Source: Pseudorhodobacter antarcticus (GTDB taxonomy: Bacteria; Pseudomonadota; Alphaproteobacteria; Rhodobacterales; Rhodobacteraceae). Taken from it: a DNA stretch of 64,000 bases. Position numbers and translations under genes: made by a program. The notes under the pieces are model-generated. The model searched no databases and was not told the origin of the DNA. It saw only the letters and a program-made list of their open reading frames with translations. Shown here in pieces: positions 51,820 to 61,375 of the stretch; position 1 is the stretch's first letter, and the number at the start of each line of letters is the position of its first letter. Location of the stretch: assembly GCA_945862465.1 (NCBI GenBank), contig CAMAYO010000001.1, positions 37,988 through 101,987 of the forward strand, written 5' to 3'.

Positions 51820-53566
51820 CATCACCACCGAGGTTCTTATCATCGGCACCGGCCCCGCAGGCTCTGCCACGGCGGCCCTTTTGGCCAGTTACGGCGTGGA
51901 AAACCTTGTGATCAACCGCTACCGCTGGCTGGCCAACACGCCGCGCGCCCATATCACCAACCAACGCTGCATGGAGGTGCTGCGCGATCTGGGCCACGAG
52001 GTGGAAGACGAAGCCTATCTGTTCGCCACCCCGCAAGAAAAGATGGGCGAGAACATCTTTTGCGTTAGCCTTGCGGGTGAAGAGATTGGCCGGATGAATT
52101 CTTGGGGCACCCATCCCATGTCAAAAGCGGAACACCTTTTGTCTTCGCCTTGCGAAATGAACGACCTGCCGCAAACCTTTATGGAGCCGCTGCTGTTCAA
52201 AACCGCCTGCCAGCGCGGCAGCCAAAGCCGGATGAGCGTGGAATATCTGCACCATGTACAAGACGACACCGGAGTGACCACCACTTGCCGCGACAAGCTG
52301 ACGGGCAAGGATTTCACCGTCCGCTCAAAATATCTGGTCGGGGCGGATGGGGGCAATTCGCTTGTGGCGGAACACGCGGGCCTGCCGTTTGAAGGCAAGA
52401 TGGGCGTTGGCGGGTCGATGAACATTCTGTTTCGCGCCGATCTGTCAAAGTATGTCTCTCACCGGCCTTCGGTTCTGTATTGGGTGATGCAACCCGGTGC
52501 AGATGTGGGCGGTATCGGCATGGGGCTGGTGCGCATGGTGCGGCCTTGGAATGAATGGCTGATCGTTTGGGGCTATGACATCAACCAGCCTGCACCTGTG
52601 GTCGATGCGGCCCTTGCGACCCAAGTGGCACGTCAGTTGGTGGGCGACCCTGATCTGGAAATTGATCTGATCTCGGCCAATACGTGGACGGTGAACAATA
52701 TGTTCGCCACCCATATGCAAAACAACCGCGTGTTTATCATGGGCGATGCGGCGCATCGGCATCCGCCGTCAAACGGGCTGGGGTCAAACACCTCGATCCA
52801 AGATGGGTTCAACTTGGCGTGGAAGCTGGCGATGGTGGTTAAGGGGCAGGCAGCACCCGCTTTGCTGGAAAGCTATTCCACCGAACGCGCCCCCATTGCG
52901 CGCCAGATCGTCACCCGCGCCAACCAATCCATCGGCGAGTTCGGCCCGATCTTCCAAGCCCTCGGCATGACAGGCGGCACCGATCACGACAAGATCCGCG
53001 CCAATATGGAAGCCCGCGCCGATGCGACCCTCGCGGGCGAGGCGCAGCGCGCCGCCCTGCGCGAGGCGATTGCGTTCAAGAAATACGAATTCGACGCCCA
53101 CGGGATCGAGATGAACCAACGTTACCGCAGCACCGCTGTGGTCACCGATGGCCAGATGGAACCCGCGTTTGAACTGGATGCGGTGTTGCACTACCAACCC
53201 ACCACTTGGCCCGGCGCGCGCTTGCCCCATGTCTGGATCTTTGACGCTGCGGGCAAAAAGCATTCCACGCTTGATCTCTGCGGCCATGGTCGCTTTGCCC
53301 TGTTCACCGGTATTGGTGGCGAGGCTTGGGTAGAAGCCGCCCGCAGCCTTGGCGCGGAACTGGGGCTTACCATCGACACGCGCCTGATCGGCCCGCGCCA
53401 CGCCCTGCTGGACCACACCGGCGATTGGGCCCGCGCGCGCGAAGTGTCAGACGCGGGCTGCGTTCTGGTGCGCCCTGACCACCATGTCGCTTGGCGGGCC
53501 GATAGCCTGACGGATACTCCCCTAGCCGACCTGAAGCGCGTGCTTAAATCGATCTTGGGGCGCTAA
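51812..53566 (+). CDS. FAD-dependent aromatic hydroxylase (TfdB/resorcinol-hydroxylase-like)
   Basis: VLIIGTGPAGSATAALLASYGVENLVINRYRWLANTPRAHITNQRCMEVLRDLG; GDAAHRHPPSNGLGSNTSIQDGFNLAWKLA. Confidence 0.88.
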   Translation: MADITTEVLIIGTGPAGSATAALLASYGVENLVINRYRWLANTPRAHITNQRCMEVLRDLGHEVEDEAYLFATPQEKMGENIFCVSLAGEEIGRMNSWGTHPMSKAEHLLSSPCEMNDLPQTFMEPLLFKTACQRGSQSRMSVEYLHHVQDDTGVTTTCRDKLTGKDFTVRSKYLVGADGGNSLVAEHAGLPFEGKMGVGGSMNILFRADLSKYVSHRPSVLYWVMQPGADVGGIGMGLVRMVRPWNEWLIVWGYDINQPAPVVDAALATQVARQLVGDPDLEIDLISANTWTVNNMFATHMQNNRVFIMGDAAHRHPPSNGLGSNTSIQDGFNLAWKLAMVVKGQAAPALLESYSTERAPIARQIVTRANQSIGEFGPIFQALGMTGGTDHDKIRANMEARADATLAGEAQRAALREAIAFKKYEFDAHGIEMNQRYRSTAVVTDGQMEPAFELDAVLHYQPTTWPGARLPHVWIFDAAGKKHSTLDLCGHGRFALFTGIGGEAWVEAARSLGAELGLTIDTRLIGPRHALLDHTGDWARAREVSDAGCVLVRPDHHVAWRADSLTDTPLADLKRVLKSILGR

Positions 53567-53567
53567 G

Positions 53568-54440
53568 ATGGAAGCGGGATATTTCACCGAAAGCGACAGC
53601 GCAGAAGTTGTCATTGCCCGCAACGCCGCCGCCAAATCGGAACGGCTTGCGCAGGTGATGGCGGTGCTGACCCGCCATATCCATGCGGCCGTGAAAGAGA
53701 TTGAACCGACCACCGAAGAATGGATGACCGCGTTGCAATTTCTAACCGCCACAGGCCAGATGTGCAGCGATTGGCGGCAGGAATATATCCTGTTTTCCGA
53801 TATCATGGGCGTGTCGATGCTGGTCGATGCGATCAACAATCGCAAACCCTCTGGCGCGTCAGAATCCACCGTCTTGGGGCCGTTCCATCTGGCCGATGCC
53901 CCCGAATTGCCCATGGGGGCGAATATCTGTCTTGATGACAAGGGCGAGGCGATGCTGGTGCGTGGGCGTATTGTTGACACGTCGGGCAACCCGATACCCC
54001 AAGCCAAGATTGATGTCTGGCAAGCCAATGACGAAGGCTTTTACGATGTGCAGCAAAAGGGCATCCAGCCTGATTTCAACCTGCGCGGGGTGTTTCGCAC
54101 CGGCGCTGATGGGCGCTATTGGTTCAAGGGGGTGAAGCCCAAATTCTATCCCATCCCCGATGATGGCCCTGTGGGCAAGTTGCTGGGGGCTTTGGGCCGC
54201 CACCCCTTCCGCCCCGCGCATTTGCATTATATCCTGGAAGCCCAAGGGTTTGACACGCTTGTCACCCATATCTTCGACCCCGATGATCCCTATATCCATT
54301 CCGATGCGGTCTTTGGCGTCAAGCAAAGCTTGCTCGCGAAGTTTGATCTGATCACCGACCCCGCCCGCATCGCGGCAGAAGGCATGGATGGCCCGTTCCA
54401 TCTTGTGGAACATGATTTCGTTCTGGCGGCCAAAGCATGA
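53568..54440 (+). CDS. Hydroxyquinol 1,2-dioxygenase (intradiol)
   Basis: ESTVLGPFHLADAPELPMGANI; GNPIPQAKIDVWQANDEGFYDVQ; YWFKGVKPKFYPIPDDGPVGKLL...HPFRPAHLHYIL. Confidence 0.9.
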   Translation: MEAGYFTESDSAEVVIARNAAAKSERLAQVMAVLTRHIHAAVKEIEPTTEEWMTALQFLTATGQMCSDWRQEYILFSDIMGVSMLVDAINNRKPSGASESTVLGPFHLADAPELPMGANICLDDKGEAMLVRGRIVDTSGNPIPQAKIDVWQANDEGFYDVQQKGIQPDFNLRGVFRTGADGRYWFKGVKPKFYPIPDDGPVGKLLGALGRHPFRPAHLHYILEAQGFDTLVTHIFDPDDPYIHSDAVFGVKQSLLAKFDLITDPARIAAEGMDGPFHLVEHDFVLAAKA

Positions 54441-55261
54441 CAAAGCCCTGCATCCTTTGCGTGGCGATCACAGGGTCACTGCCCACCAAAGCCAATAACC
54501 CCGCCGTGCCAATCACGATTGCCGAGCAGATCGAAAGCACCCAAGCGGCGTTTGAAGCGGGGGCGAGTATCGCCCATTGCCACGTGCGCGATGACGAGGG
54601 CAAACCTACCTCCGACCCCGACCGCTTTGCGCGCTTGGTTGAGGGGTTAAAGACCCATTGCCCCGGCATGATCATTCAACTGTCCACAGGCGGGCGGTCG
54701 GGTGCTGGCACGGCGCGGGGGGGCATGCTGCCCCTGCGCCCCGATATGGCCAGCCTGTCGGTCGGGTCAAACAACTTCCCTACCCGCGTTTACGAAAACC
54801 CGCCGGATTTGGTCGATTGGCTGGCGGCAGAAATGCTGAAATACAACGTGAAGCCTGAAATCGAATGCTTCGACCTGTCGCATATCGTGCAAGCTGCATC
54901 CATGGCGCGCGATGGGCGCTTGGCGAACCCGCTTTATGTGCAGTTCGTGATGGGCGTGAAAAATGCCATGCCAGCGGATGAGCGGATTTTTGACTTTTAC
55001 ATCGAAACCCTCAATCGCCTTGCCCCCACCGCCCTATGGTGTGCGGCAGGCATTGGCCCTGAGCAATTGACCATCAACGAATGGGCCATCGCCAAGGGCG
55101 GTCATACCCGCACGGGCATGGAGGATAACGTGCGCCTAGACCGCGACCGCTTGGCGCCGTCAAACGCCGCCCTTGTGAAGCGCGCGGTGGATTTGTGCGA
55201 TAAATACCAACGCCCTGTCGCCACTTGGGCACAGGCCCGTGCGATGCTGGGGCTGGCATGA
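54437..55261 (+). CDS. BKACE family beta-keto acid cleavage enzyme (DUF849), copy 1
   Basis: PCILCVAITGSLPTKANNPAVPITIAEQ; IAHCHVRDDEGKPTSDPDRF (metal/HxHxRD motif); IIQLSTGGRSG; ATGA overlap with the dioxygenase. Confidence 0.9.
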   Translation: MTKPCILCVAITGSLPTKANNPAVPITIAEQIESTQAAFEAGASIAHCHVRDDEGKPTSDPDRFARLVEGLKTHCPGMIIQLSTGGRSGAGTARGGMLPLRPDMASLSVGSNNFPTRVYENPPDLVDWLAAEMLKYNVKPEIECFDLSHIVQAASMARDGRLANPLYVQFVMGVKNAMPADERIFDFYIETLNRLAPTALWCAAGIGPEQLTINEWAIAKGGHTRTGMEDNVRLDRDRLAPSNAALVKRAVDLCDKYQRPVATWAQARAMLGLA

Positions 55262-55263
55262 CA

Positions 55264-56007
55264 TTAGCCTGCCAGCCTCCCCTCCAGATCGGCCTTGACC
55301 GCCAAAAGCGCGGCCGTGACAAGCGCGCGCCGTTCGGCAAAGCGCGAGGTCGGGATGGGCAGGGATATGGCAAACACCTCGCCGCTAAAGTCGCGAAAGG
55401 CGATGCCTATGGCGGAAATGCCCTCGGTGTGGTCGTCGTTATCCTCGGCGAAGCCCAGTTTGCGCGCCAAGGCGAGGCGGGCGAGCAAGATGGGCAGATT
55501 GCCAGAGCCTTGGCCCCATTCGGCTTGGGCCAGCTCGATTGCGGCGTCTTCGGGCAAGATCGACAGGGCGGCGCGGCCGTTGGCGGTGGTGGTCAGGGGG
55601 AAATGCTCTCCGACAGACGAAACTGCCCGCAGGCGGTGGCTGCCCTGCACCTGATCCAAAAACACCATCTGCCCGCCGCGCAGGGCCGACAGATCAACCG
55701 TCTCGCCCGTGGCAGCCATCAGGGCGGTCAGATGCGGGCGGCACAGATCAACGGTGTTGGTGCGCGCCGCTTCGGCCAAAGCTTGCAGCTCTGGCCCCAA
55801 ACGCACGCCAGCGGCGCGGGTGGCGACAAGCAGGCGTTCGTCGATCAAGGCCGCGACAATGCGCTGCACAGTCGAACGGGGCAGGGCGACCCTATCGGCG
55901 ATTTGCCCAAGGCTCAGGCCCGTCTGGCTATCTTTCAACGCGCGCAGCACGGCGGCGGCGCGTGCGATCACCTGAATGCCGTCTTTGGTTTTCCCGCCGT
56001 CCTTCAT
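55264..56007 (-). CDS. IclR family transcriptional regulator
   Basis: IQVIARAAAVLRALKDSQTGLSLGQIADRVALPRSTVQRIVAALIDERLL; ISAIGIAFRDFSGEVFAISLPIP. Confidence 0.94.
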   Translation of the reverse strand: MKDGGKTKDGIQVIARAAAVLRALKDSQTGLSLGQIADRVALPRSTVQRIVAALIDERLLVATRAAGVRLGPELQALAEAARTNTVDLCRPHLTALMAATGETVDLSALRGGQMVFLDQVQGSHRLRAVSSVGEHFPLTTTANGRAALSILPEDAAIELAQAEWGQGSGNLPILLARLALARKLGFAEDNDDHTEGISAIGIAFRDFSGEVFAISLPIPTSRFAERRALVTAALLAVKADLEGRLAG

Positions 56008-56044
56008 GGTCGCCCTATGCCAGAGCCTACGCGCCGATTCCAGC

Positions 56045-56099
56045 CCGCAATGCGATACAGCCCCCTCATAGCGCGGGAATCATTTGACCGCAATGCGGT
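56045..56099. promoter_or_regulatory. Paired candidate IclR operator sites
   Basis: CCGCAATGCG at 56045-56054 and again at 56089-56098 within the perfect palindrome ACCGCAATGCGGT (56087-56099); 44-bp spacing. Confidence 0.5.
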
Positions 56100-56195
56100 G
56101 CATATGTATCGTCATGCAAGACGGCGCTTTGCGATAGGTGGGGCGCACGGGATGGGCTTGGCCAAGGCCAGCCAAAGATCGGGGGAGGTTTAAGA

Positions 56196-57032
56196 ATGGT
56201 CACTGTGCGCGGCATCGAATTCCAGGGCAACTTGGACAACACCATGGGGCTAGAGTTTTACAACCTGTCCCACCGCTTCGGGTTTCAGCACCCGAACTGG
56301 CCCTACTTTCAGGATGTTCAGATCGAACGCATCCATTACATGGCCAAATCCGGCGTTCTAAGCCAGCGCATCACCACCACGATGCACGCCACCACCCATA
56401 TCGACGCCCCCGCCCATGTGGTGCAAGGCACGCCCTTTATCAACGAAGTGCCTCTGCCGCATTTCTTTGGCACGGGGATTGTGGTCAGCTTGCCCAAGAA
56501 GAAATGGGAGCCGATTACAGGCGAAGATTTGGAAAAGGCCTGCGGCCACGCCATCCGCCCCGGTGATGTGCTGATCATCAACACAGGCTGGCACAAGCAG
56601 TATGAAGACGGCGATTACTTTGCCTATTGCCCGGGTTTTGTGCCTTCGGCGGGCGAATGGATGGTCAAGAAAGGCGTCAAGGTCGTGGGCCACGACACCC
56701 AAGCCAATGATCACCCCTTGGCCACCGCGATTGGCCCGCAACGCAACGGCCCGCTGCTGCCGCATCTGAAGAAAGAGTATTTCGAATGGTCCGGCGGGCG
56801 CGATTGGGCCGTGGATTTCCCCGATTGGGAACCTGTCCACCAGATCCTGTTCAAAGCGGGCATTTTGGGCATCGAAAACGTCGGTGGCGATTTGGATGCC
56901 GTCACCGGCAAACGCTGCACCTTTGCCTTCTTCCCGTGGAACTGGGATCGCGGCGATGGCTGCATCATCCGCTTGGTTGCGATGATCGACAAAAGCCAAG
57001 GCTACCGGATCGAAGCCGGTGAGGCGTTTTAA
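56196..57032 (+). CDS. Cyclase family protein (kynurenine-formamidase-like metal hydrolase)
   Basis: TTMHATTHIDAPAHVVQGTPF (metal-binding HxxTHxDxPxH motif); VLIINTGWHKQYE. Confidence 0.88.
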   Translation: MVTVRGIEFQGNLDNTMGLEFYNLSHRFGFQHPNWPYFQDVQIERIHYMAKSGVLSQRITTTMHATTHIDAPAHVVQGTPFINEVPLPHFFGTGIVVSLPKKKWEPITGEDLEKACGHAIRPGDVLIINTGWHKQYEDGDYFAYCPGFVPSAGEWMVKKGVKVVGHDTQANDHPLATAIGPQRNGPLLPHLKKEYFEWSGGRDWAVDFPDWEPVHQILFKAGILGIENVGGDLDAVTGKRCTFAFFPWNWDRGDGCIIRLVAMIDKSQGYRIEAGEAF

Positions 57033-57108
57033 ACTTTCAAGCGGGGGGGCCAGCCCCCCGCATCCCCCGAAGTCGTTAGATCAGGATGACCTAGAAAGGC
57101 CAAGACCC

Positions 57109-57459
57109 ATGCTGGTGAAACGCTTTGAAGAGGCAACGCCCTACGATGCCCCCAACCATCGGGGCGTGGTCGGTTTGCGCTTGCAGGGGTTTGAGGCGGG
57201 CGGGCCAACCAACCAATGGGTGGGCTTTTCGCAGTTCCTGCCGGGTGGCGGGGCGGGGCCGGATTCGACCCCGTTTGAGAAGGTCTATGTCGTTCTGGAA
57301 GGTTCGATGACGGTGATCGTGGCGGGTCAGGAAAGCGTGCTGGGGCCGATGGATTCTGTCACCATCGCGCCCGGCGAAGTGCGCGAAATTGTCAACCGGT
57401 CGCACCATGTCTGCAAGATGCTGGTGGTGATCCCTTACCCTGCGAAGGTGCCAGCATGA
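57109..57459 (+). CDS. Small cupin-domain protein
   Basis: PGGGAGPDSTPFEKVYVVLEGSMTVIVAGQESVLGPMDSVTIAPGEVREIVNRSHHVCKMLVV. Confidence 0.87.
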   Translation: MLVKRFEEATPYDAPNHRGVVGLRLQGFEAGGPTNQWVGFSQFLPGGGAGPDSTPFEKVYVVLEGSMTVIVAGQESVLGPMDSVTIAPGEVREIVNRSHHVCKMLVVIPYPAKVPA

Positions 57460-58250
57460 GCCTTCCAAACCCGTTGGATATGTTCGATGTCAAAGGCAAG
57501 GTCGCGCTGATCACCGGCGCGTCTGGGGCCTTTGGGGCGGTTGCTGCGCGGGTTCTGGCGGGGGCGGGGTGCCGCTTGGTGCTGGCCGCTGGCAAGGCAA
57601 GTGAGCTTGCCGCCATCGCTGCCGAATGCCGCGCTGGCGGGGCCGAGGTGGTAGAGGTCAACACAAGACCGGAGTCTGAAACCGCTTGCACCGCCTTGGT
57701 GGCTGCGGCGGTGGCGGCGTTTGGCAGTTTGGATATTCTGGTTGTCGCGTCTGGCATGAACAAGGTTGCCAAGATCGACGACATGGCGCCGGAAACCTTT
57801 CTGGCCGTGATGGATGCCAATGTGACCCAGTCTTGGCTTTTGGCCCGTGCCGCCACTGTGCAGATGAAGGCGCAGGGGCGAGGCGGCAAGATCGTGCTGG
57901 TATCCTCAGCGCGCGGGCTTTTGGGCCATCCGGCGGGTTACACCGCCTATTGCGCCAGCAAGGCTGCGGTCGATGGCATGACCAAGGCCTTGGGCTGCGA
58001 ATTGGGGCCAACGGGGATTACAGTTAACGCCATTGCGCCGACGGTGTTTCGCTCGCCGCTCACCGCATGGATGTTTGACGATACGGACAACGCCAAGGCC
58101 GTGCGCGGTGGCTTTTTGGCGCGCGTGCCTAAGGGCCGCTTGGGCGAGCCAGAGGATTTGGCGGGGCCACTGTTGTTTTTAGCCTCACGTGCGTCAGATT
58201 TCTACACGGGCCACATTCTTTATGCCGATGGCGGCTATACGGCGGGATGA
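57456..58250 (+). CDS. SDR family oxidoreductase
   Basis: GKVALITGASGAFGAVAARVLAGAG; GYTAYCASKAAVDGMTKALGCELGPTGITVNAIAPTVF. Confidence 0.93.
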   Translation: MSLPNPLDMFDVKGKVALITGASGAFGAVAARVLAGAGCRLVLAAGKASELAAIAAECRAGGAEVVEVNTRPESETACTALVAAAVAAFGSLDILVVASGMNKVAKIDDMAPETFLAVMDANVTQSWLLARAATVQMKAQGRGGKIVLVSSARGLLGHPAGYTAYCASKAAVDGMTKALGCELGPTGITVNAIAPTVFRSPLTAWMFDDTDNAKAVRGGFLARVPKGRLGEPEDLAGPLLFLASRASDFYTGHILYADGGYTAG

Positions 58251-58251
58251 G

Positions 58252-59175
58252 ATGACACAGGCGCAGATAGCGGTGATCGGGGCGGGGTTGATGGGGCATG
58301 GTATCGCCCTGACCTTTGCGCGCGCCGGTCATGCGGTGCGCGTGACGGACCCTGTGGCCGAAGCGCGGGCTGCTTTGATGGCGCGCGTCACTGACAGCTT
58401 GCGGCTGATGGGCGTGGCTAAGGAAGACATCGCGCAAATCTTGCCGCGCATCACGGTCGTCGATGGTATCGCCGCCGCTGTCAACGACGCTGCATTTGTC
58501 TTTGAAGCTGCGCCTGAAAAGATGGCGTTGAAGCAGGCGATCTTTGCCGAAATTGAAACAGCAGCGCCTGCGACGGCGATCTTGTGTTCCAACACCTCTG
58601 TCATGCCGATCACCCAGATCATGGCTAACTTGGCCGATAAGTCCCGCGCGCTTGGCACCCATTGGTGGAACCCGCCGCATCTTATTCCGCTCGTTGAGGT
58701 GATCCGCACGGCTGACACCAGCGAAGCCGCGATGGAGGCCACGATGCACCTGTTGGCGGGGGCGGGCAAAACCCCCGTGCGGGTGGAAAAGGATGTGCCC
58801 GGTTTCATCGGCAACCGCTTGCAGCACGCGCTCTGGCGCGAGGCTGTTTCGCTGGTGGAACGCGGTATCTGCGATGCCAAGGCGGTCGATGCCGTGATCA
58901 AGGCCAGCTTTGGCCGCAGGCTTGCGGTGCTGGGGCCTTTGGAGAATGCCGATCTGGTGGGAACCGATCTGACGCTCGACATCCACACCACCGTGCTGGC
59001 CGATCTGGAAAGCCGCCCCGGCCCATCGCCTCTGCTGGCGCAGATGGTGGCTGAAGGGCGCTTGGGGATGAAGTCGGGCCAAGGCTTTCACGACTGGACC
59101 CCCGATCAGGCACAAGACTTGCGCGCCAAAGTGGTTTCGCATCTTTTGGCGCTTGAAAAGCTGTTGGAGGGGTAG
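58252..59175 (+). CDS. 3-hydroxyacyl-CoA dehydrogenase family protein (possible 3-hydroxy-acid dehydrogenase)
   Basis: IAVIGAGLMGHGIALTFARAGHAVRVTDP; GTHWWNPPHLIPLVEVI; VEKDVPGFIGNRLQHALWREAVSLVERGI. Confidence 0.92.
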   Translation: MTQAQIAVIGAGLMGHGIALTFARAGHAVRVTDPVAEARAALMARVTDSLRLMGVAKEDIAQILPRITVVDGIAAAVNDAAFVFEAAPEKMALKQAIFAEIETAAPATAILCSNTSVMPITQIMANLADKSRALGTHWWNPPHLIPLVEVIRTADTSEAAMEATMHLLAGAGKTPVRVEKDVPGFIGNRLQHALWREAVSLVERGICDAKAVDAVIKASFGRRLAVLGPLENADLVGTDLTLDIHTTVLADLESRPGPSPLLAQMVAEGRLGMKSGQGFHDWTPDQAQDLRAKVVSHLLALEKLLEG

Positions 59176-59331
59176 ATGCACTCAAACCCCTTACACCCCA
59201 AGACCCCGCGCTTAGGACCAAATCCCGCAGGCGCGCAAAAAGGCCCACACCGGGCGCAGGAGACGAACGTTTAAACCGACCCCTCGGCACATGAAAGACC
59301 GGCGGGGCAACCATCACTCTGGGAGGAAAGA

Positions 59332-60603
59332 ATGGCTCACTTCACCTATACGCGGCGCAAGTTCATCACAGCCACCACGGGGCTTATCGCGGCCCCCGCG
59401 ATTTTGCGTGCCAACCGCGCTTTGGCGCAGGACGGCGTGTTCAAAATCGGCTTTGTCGCCCCCACTACCGGCCCCTTGGCAGGCTTTGGCGAGGCGCAGG
59501 ATTGGATCTTGGCTGGCCTGAAAGACACGCTGGCCGGCATGACCAACAATGGCAAACCGGTCCAGATTGAAATCATCACCAAAGACAGCCAATCCAACCC
59601 CAACCGCGCAGCGGAAGTGGCGCAGGATTTGATCTTGAACGAAGGCATCAACCTGATGCTCACCCATGCCACGCCCGACACGACCAACCCCGTGGCCGAC
59701 CAGTGCGAGTTGAACGAGATCCCCTGCATTTCGACCAACGCGCCGTGGCAGCCCTATTTCTTTGGCCGTGGCGGTGCGCCGGATGTGGGCTTTAACTACA
59801 CTTACCACTTCTTCTGGGGGCTAGAGGATATCATCGCGAACTTCACCGCGATCTGGGATGCCTCGGGTGTCGCTAAAAAGGTCGGCGGGCTGTTTCCGAA
59901 TGATGCGGATGGCAACGCTTGGGGCGATGCCAATCTGGGCCTGCCCGGCCCCTTGGCCGCCGCTGGGTACGAACTGACCGATCCGGGCCGCTATCAGCCG
60001 ATGAACAACGATTTCACCAGCCAGATTGCGGCCTTTAAGGCGTCGGGCTGTGAAATTGTCACGGGCGTGATGATCCCGCCCGATTTCGCGACCTTCTGGG
60101 CCCAAGCCGCCCAACAGGGCTTTACGCCCAAGGTTGTGACGATCGGCAAGGCGCTGCTCTTCCCGTCATCCGTTGACGCGCTGGGCGATCGGGGCGATGG
60201 CTTGACGACCGAAGTGTGGTGGACGCCGGATTACCCCTATTCCTCTTCGCTGACCGGCGTTTCGGCCAAAGACTTTGGCGCGGCCTATGTGGCCGATACC
60301 GGCAAGCCGTGGACATCGACGCTGGGCTTTAGCCATGCGATCTTTGAGGTGGGTCTGGACGTGATCAAACGCGCCGCAGATCTGACCGACAAGGCATCGA
60401 TCATGGAGGCGATCACAGCCACCAACCTGAACACCCTGGTCGGGCCGATCAACTGGGCCAATGGTCCGGTCAAGAACGTGACCAAAACGCCCTTGGCGGG
60501 TGGTCAGTGGCAGCGTGTCGATGGCAAGCTGGAACTGAAGATCGTCAACAACATGCAGAACCCGCAATTGCCCCTGACGGGTGAATTGAAACTGCTGGCC
60601 TGA
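59332..60603 (+). CDS. Branched-chain amino-acid-type ABC transporter substrate-binding protein, Tat-exported
   Basis: Twin-arginine signal YTRRKFITATTGLIAAPAILRANRALAQ; periplasmic binding fold (KIGFVAPTTGPLAGFGEAQDW). Confidence 0.9.
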   Translation: MAHFTYTRRKFITATTGLIAAPAILRANRALAQDGVFKIGFVAPTTGPLAGFGEAQDWILAGLKDTLAGMTNNGKPVQIEIITKDSQSNPNRAAEVAQDLILNEGINLMLTHATPDTTNPVADQCELNEIPCISTNAPWQPYFFGRGGAPDVGFNYTYHFFWGLEDIIANFTAIWDASGVAKKVGGLFPNDADGNAWGDANLGLPGPLAAAGYELTDPGRYQPMNNDFTSQIAAFKASGCEIVTGVMIPPDFATFWAQAAQQGFTPKVVTIGKALLFPSSVDALGDRGDGLTTEVWWTPDYPYSSSLTGVSAKDFGAAYVADTGKPWTSTLGFSHAIFEVGLDVIKRAADLTDKASIMEAITATNLNTLVGPINWANGPVKNVTKTPLAGGQWQRVDGKLELKIVNNMQNPQLPLTGELKLLA

Positions 60604-60652
60604 TCAATGTGCTGGGGACCGCATTGGCCCCCAGCTTGCCAAAGGGTGGCGT

Positions 60653-61375
60653 ATGACGCTGTTATCGCTGGAAAACCTGTCAAAAAGCTACGGGGCTTTG
60701 AAAGTCACCGACGACATCTCACTCAGCGTGGCGCAGGGTGAGATTGTGGGCATTTTGGGGCCCAATGGCGCGGGCAAGACCACGCTGTTCAATCTGGTCG
60801 CAGGCACGGTGCAGCCCAATGCGGGGCGCGTGGTGTTTGCGGGCCAAGATGTGACGGGGCTTGACGCCTCGACCCGCTGTCGCATGGGCATTTCGCGCAG
60901 CTTTCAGATTCCGCACCCTTTCAACGGCATGACCGTTTTTGAAAACATCCTTGTGGGCGCCACCTTTGGCCGCCCGAATGCCACGGCCCCCCACGCCCGC
61001 GCGGCCGAGGTGTTGCGCCTGACAGGCCTTGCGCGGCGCGCCAATGACAAGGCGGGGGCGCTGACCCTGCTAGAACGCAAACGGCTAGAGATGGCGCGGG
61101 CTTTGGCCACCGACCCGGCGCTGTTGCTGCTGGATGAAATAGCCGGCGGCTTGACCGAACGCGAATGCCAAGCGCTGCTGGATGCTGTGCGCGAAGTGCA
61201 TGCCACGGGGGTGACGATTGTGTGGATCGAACATGTGGTGCACGCCCTGCTGTCGGTGGCGCAGCGACTGGTTGTGGTGGATTTTGGCGTGAAGATCGCC
61301 GATGGCCCGCCCGCCGAAGTTCTCGCCTCAAAAGACGTGCAGTCGGTTTACATGGGGGCCGAAGAGCATGTCTGA
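60653..61375 (+). CDS. ABC transporter ATP-binding protein (LivG type)
   Basis: GPNGAGKTTLFNLVAGTVQP; LLLLDEIAGGLTERE. Confidence 0.94.
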   Translation: MTLLSLENLSKSYGALKVTDDISLSVAQGEIVGILGPNGAGKTTLFNLVAGTVQPNAGRVVFAGQDVTGLDASTRCRMGISRSFQIPHPFNGMTVFENILVGATFGRPNATAPHARAAEVLRLTGLARRANDKAGALTLLERKRLEMARALATDPALLLLDEIAGGLTERECQALLDAVREVHATGVTIVWIEHVVHALLSVAQRLVVVDFGVKIADGPPAEVLASKDVQSVYMGAEEHV

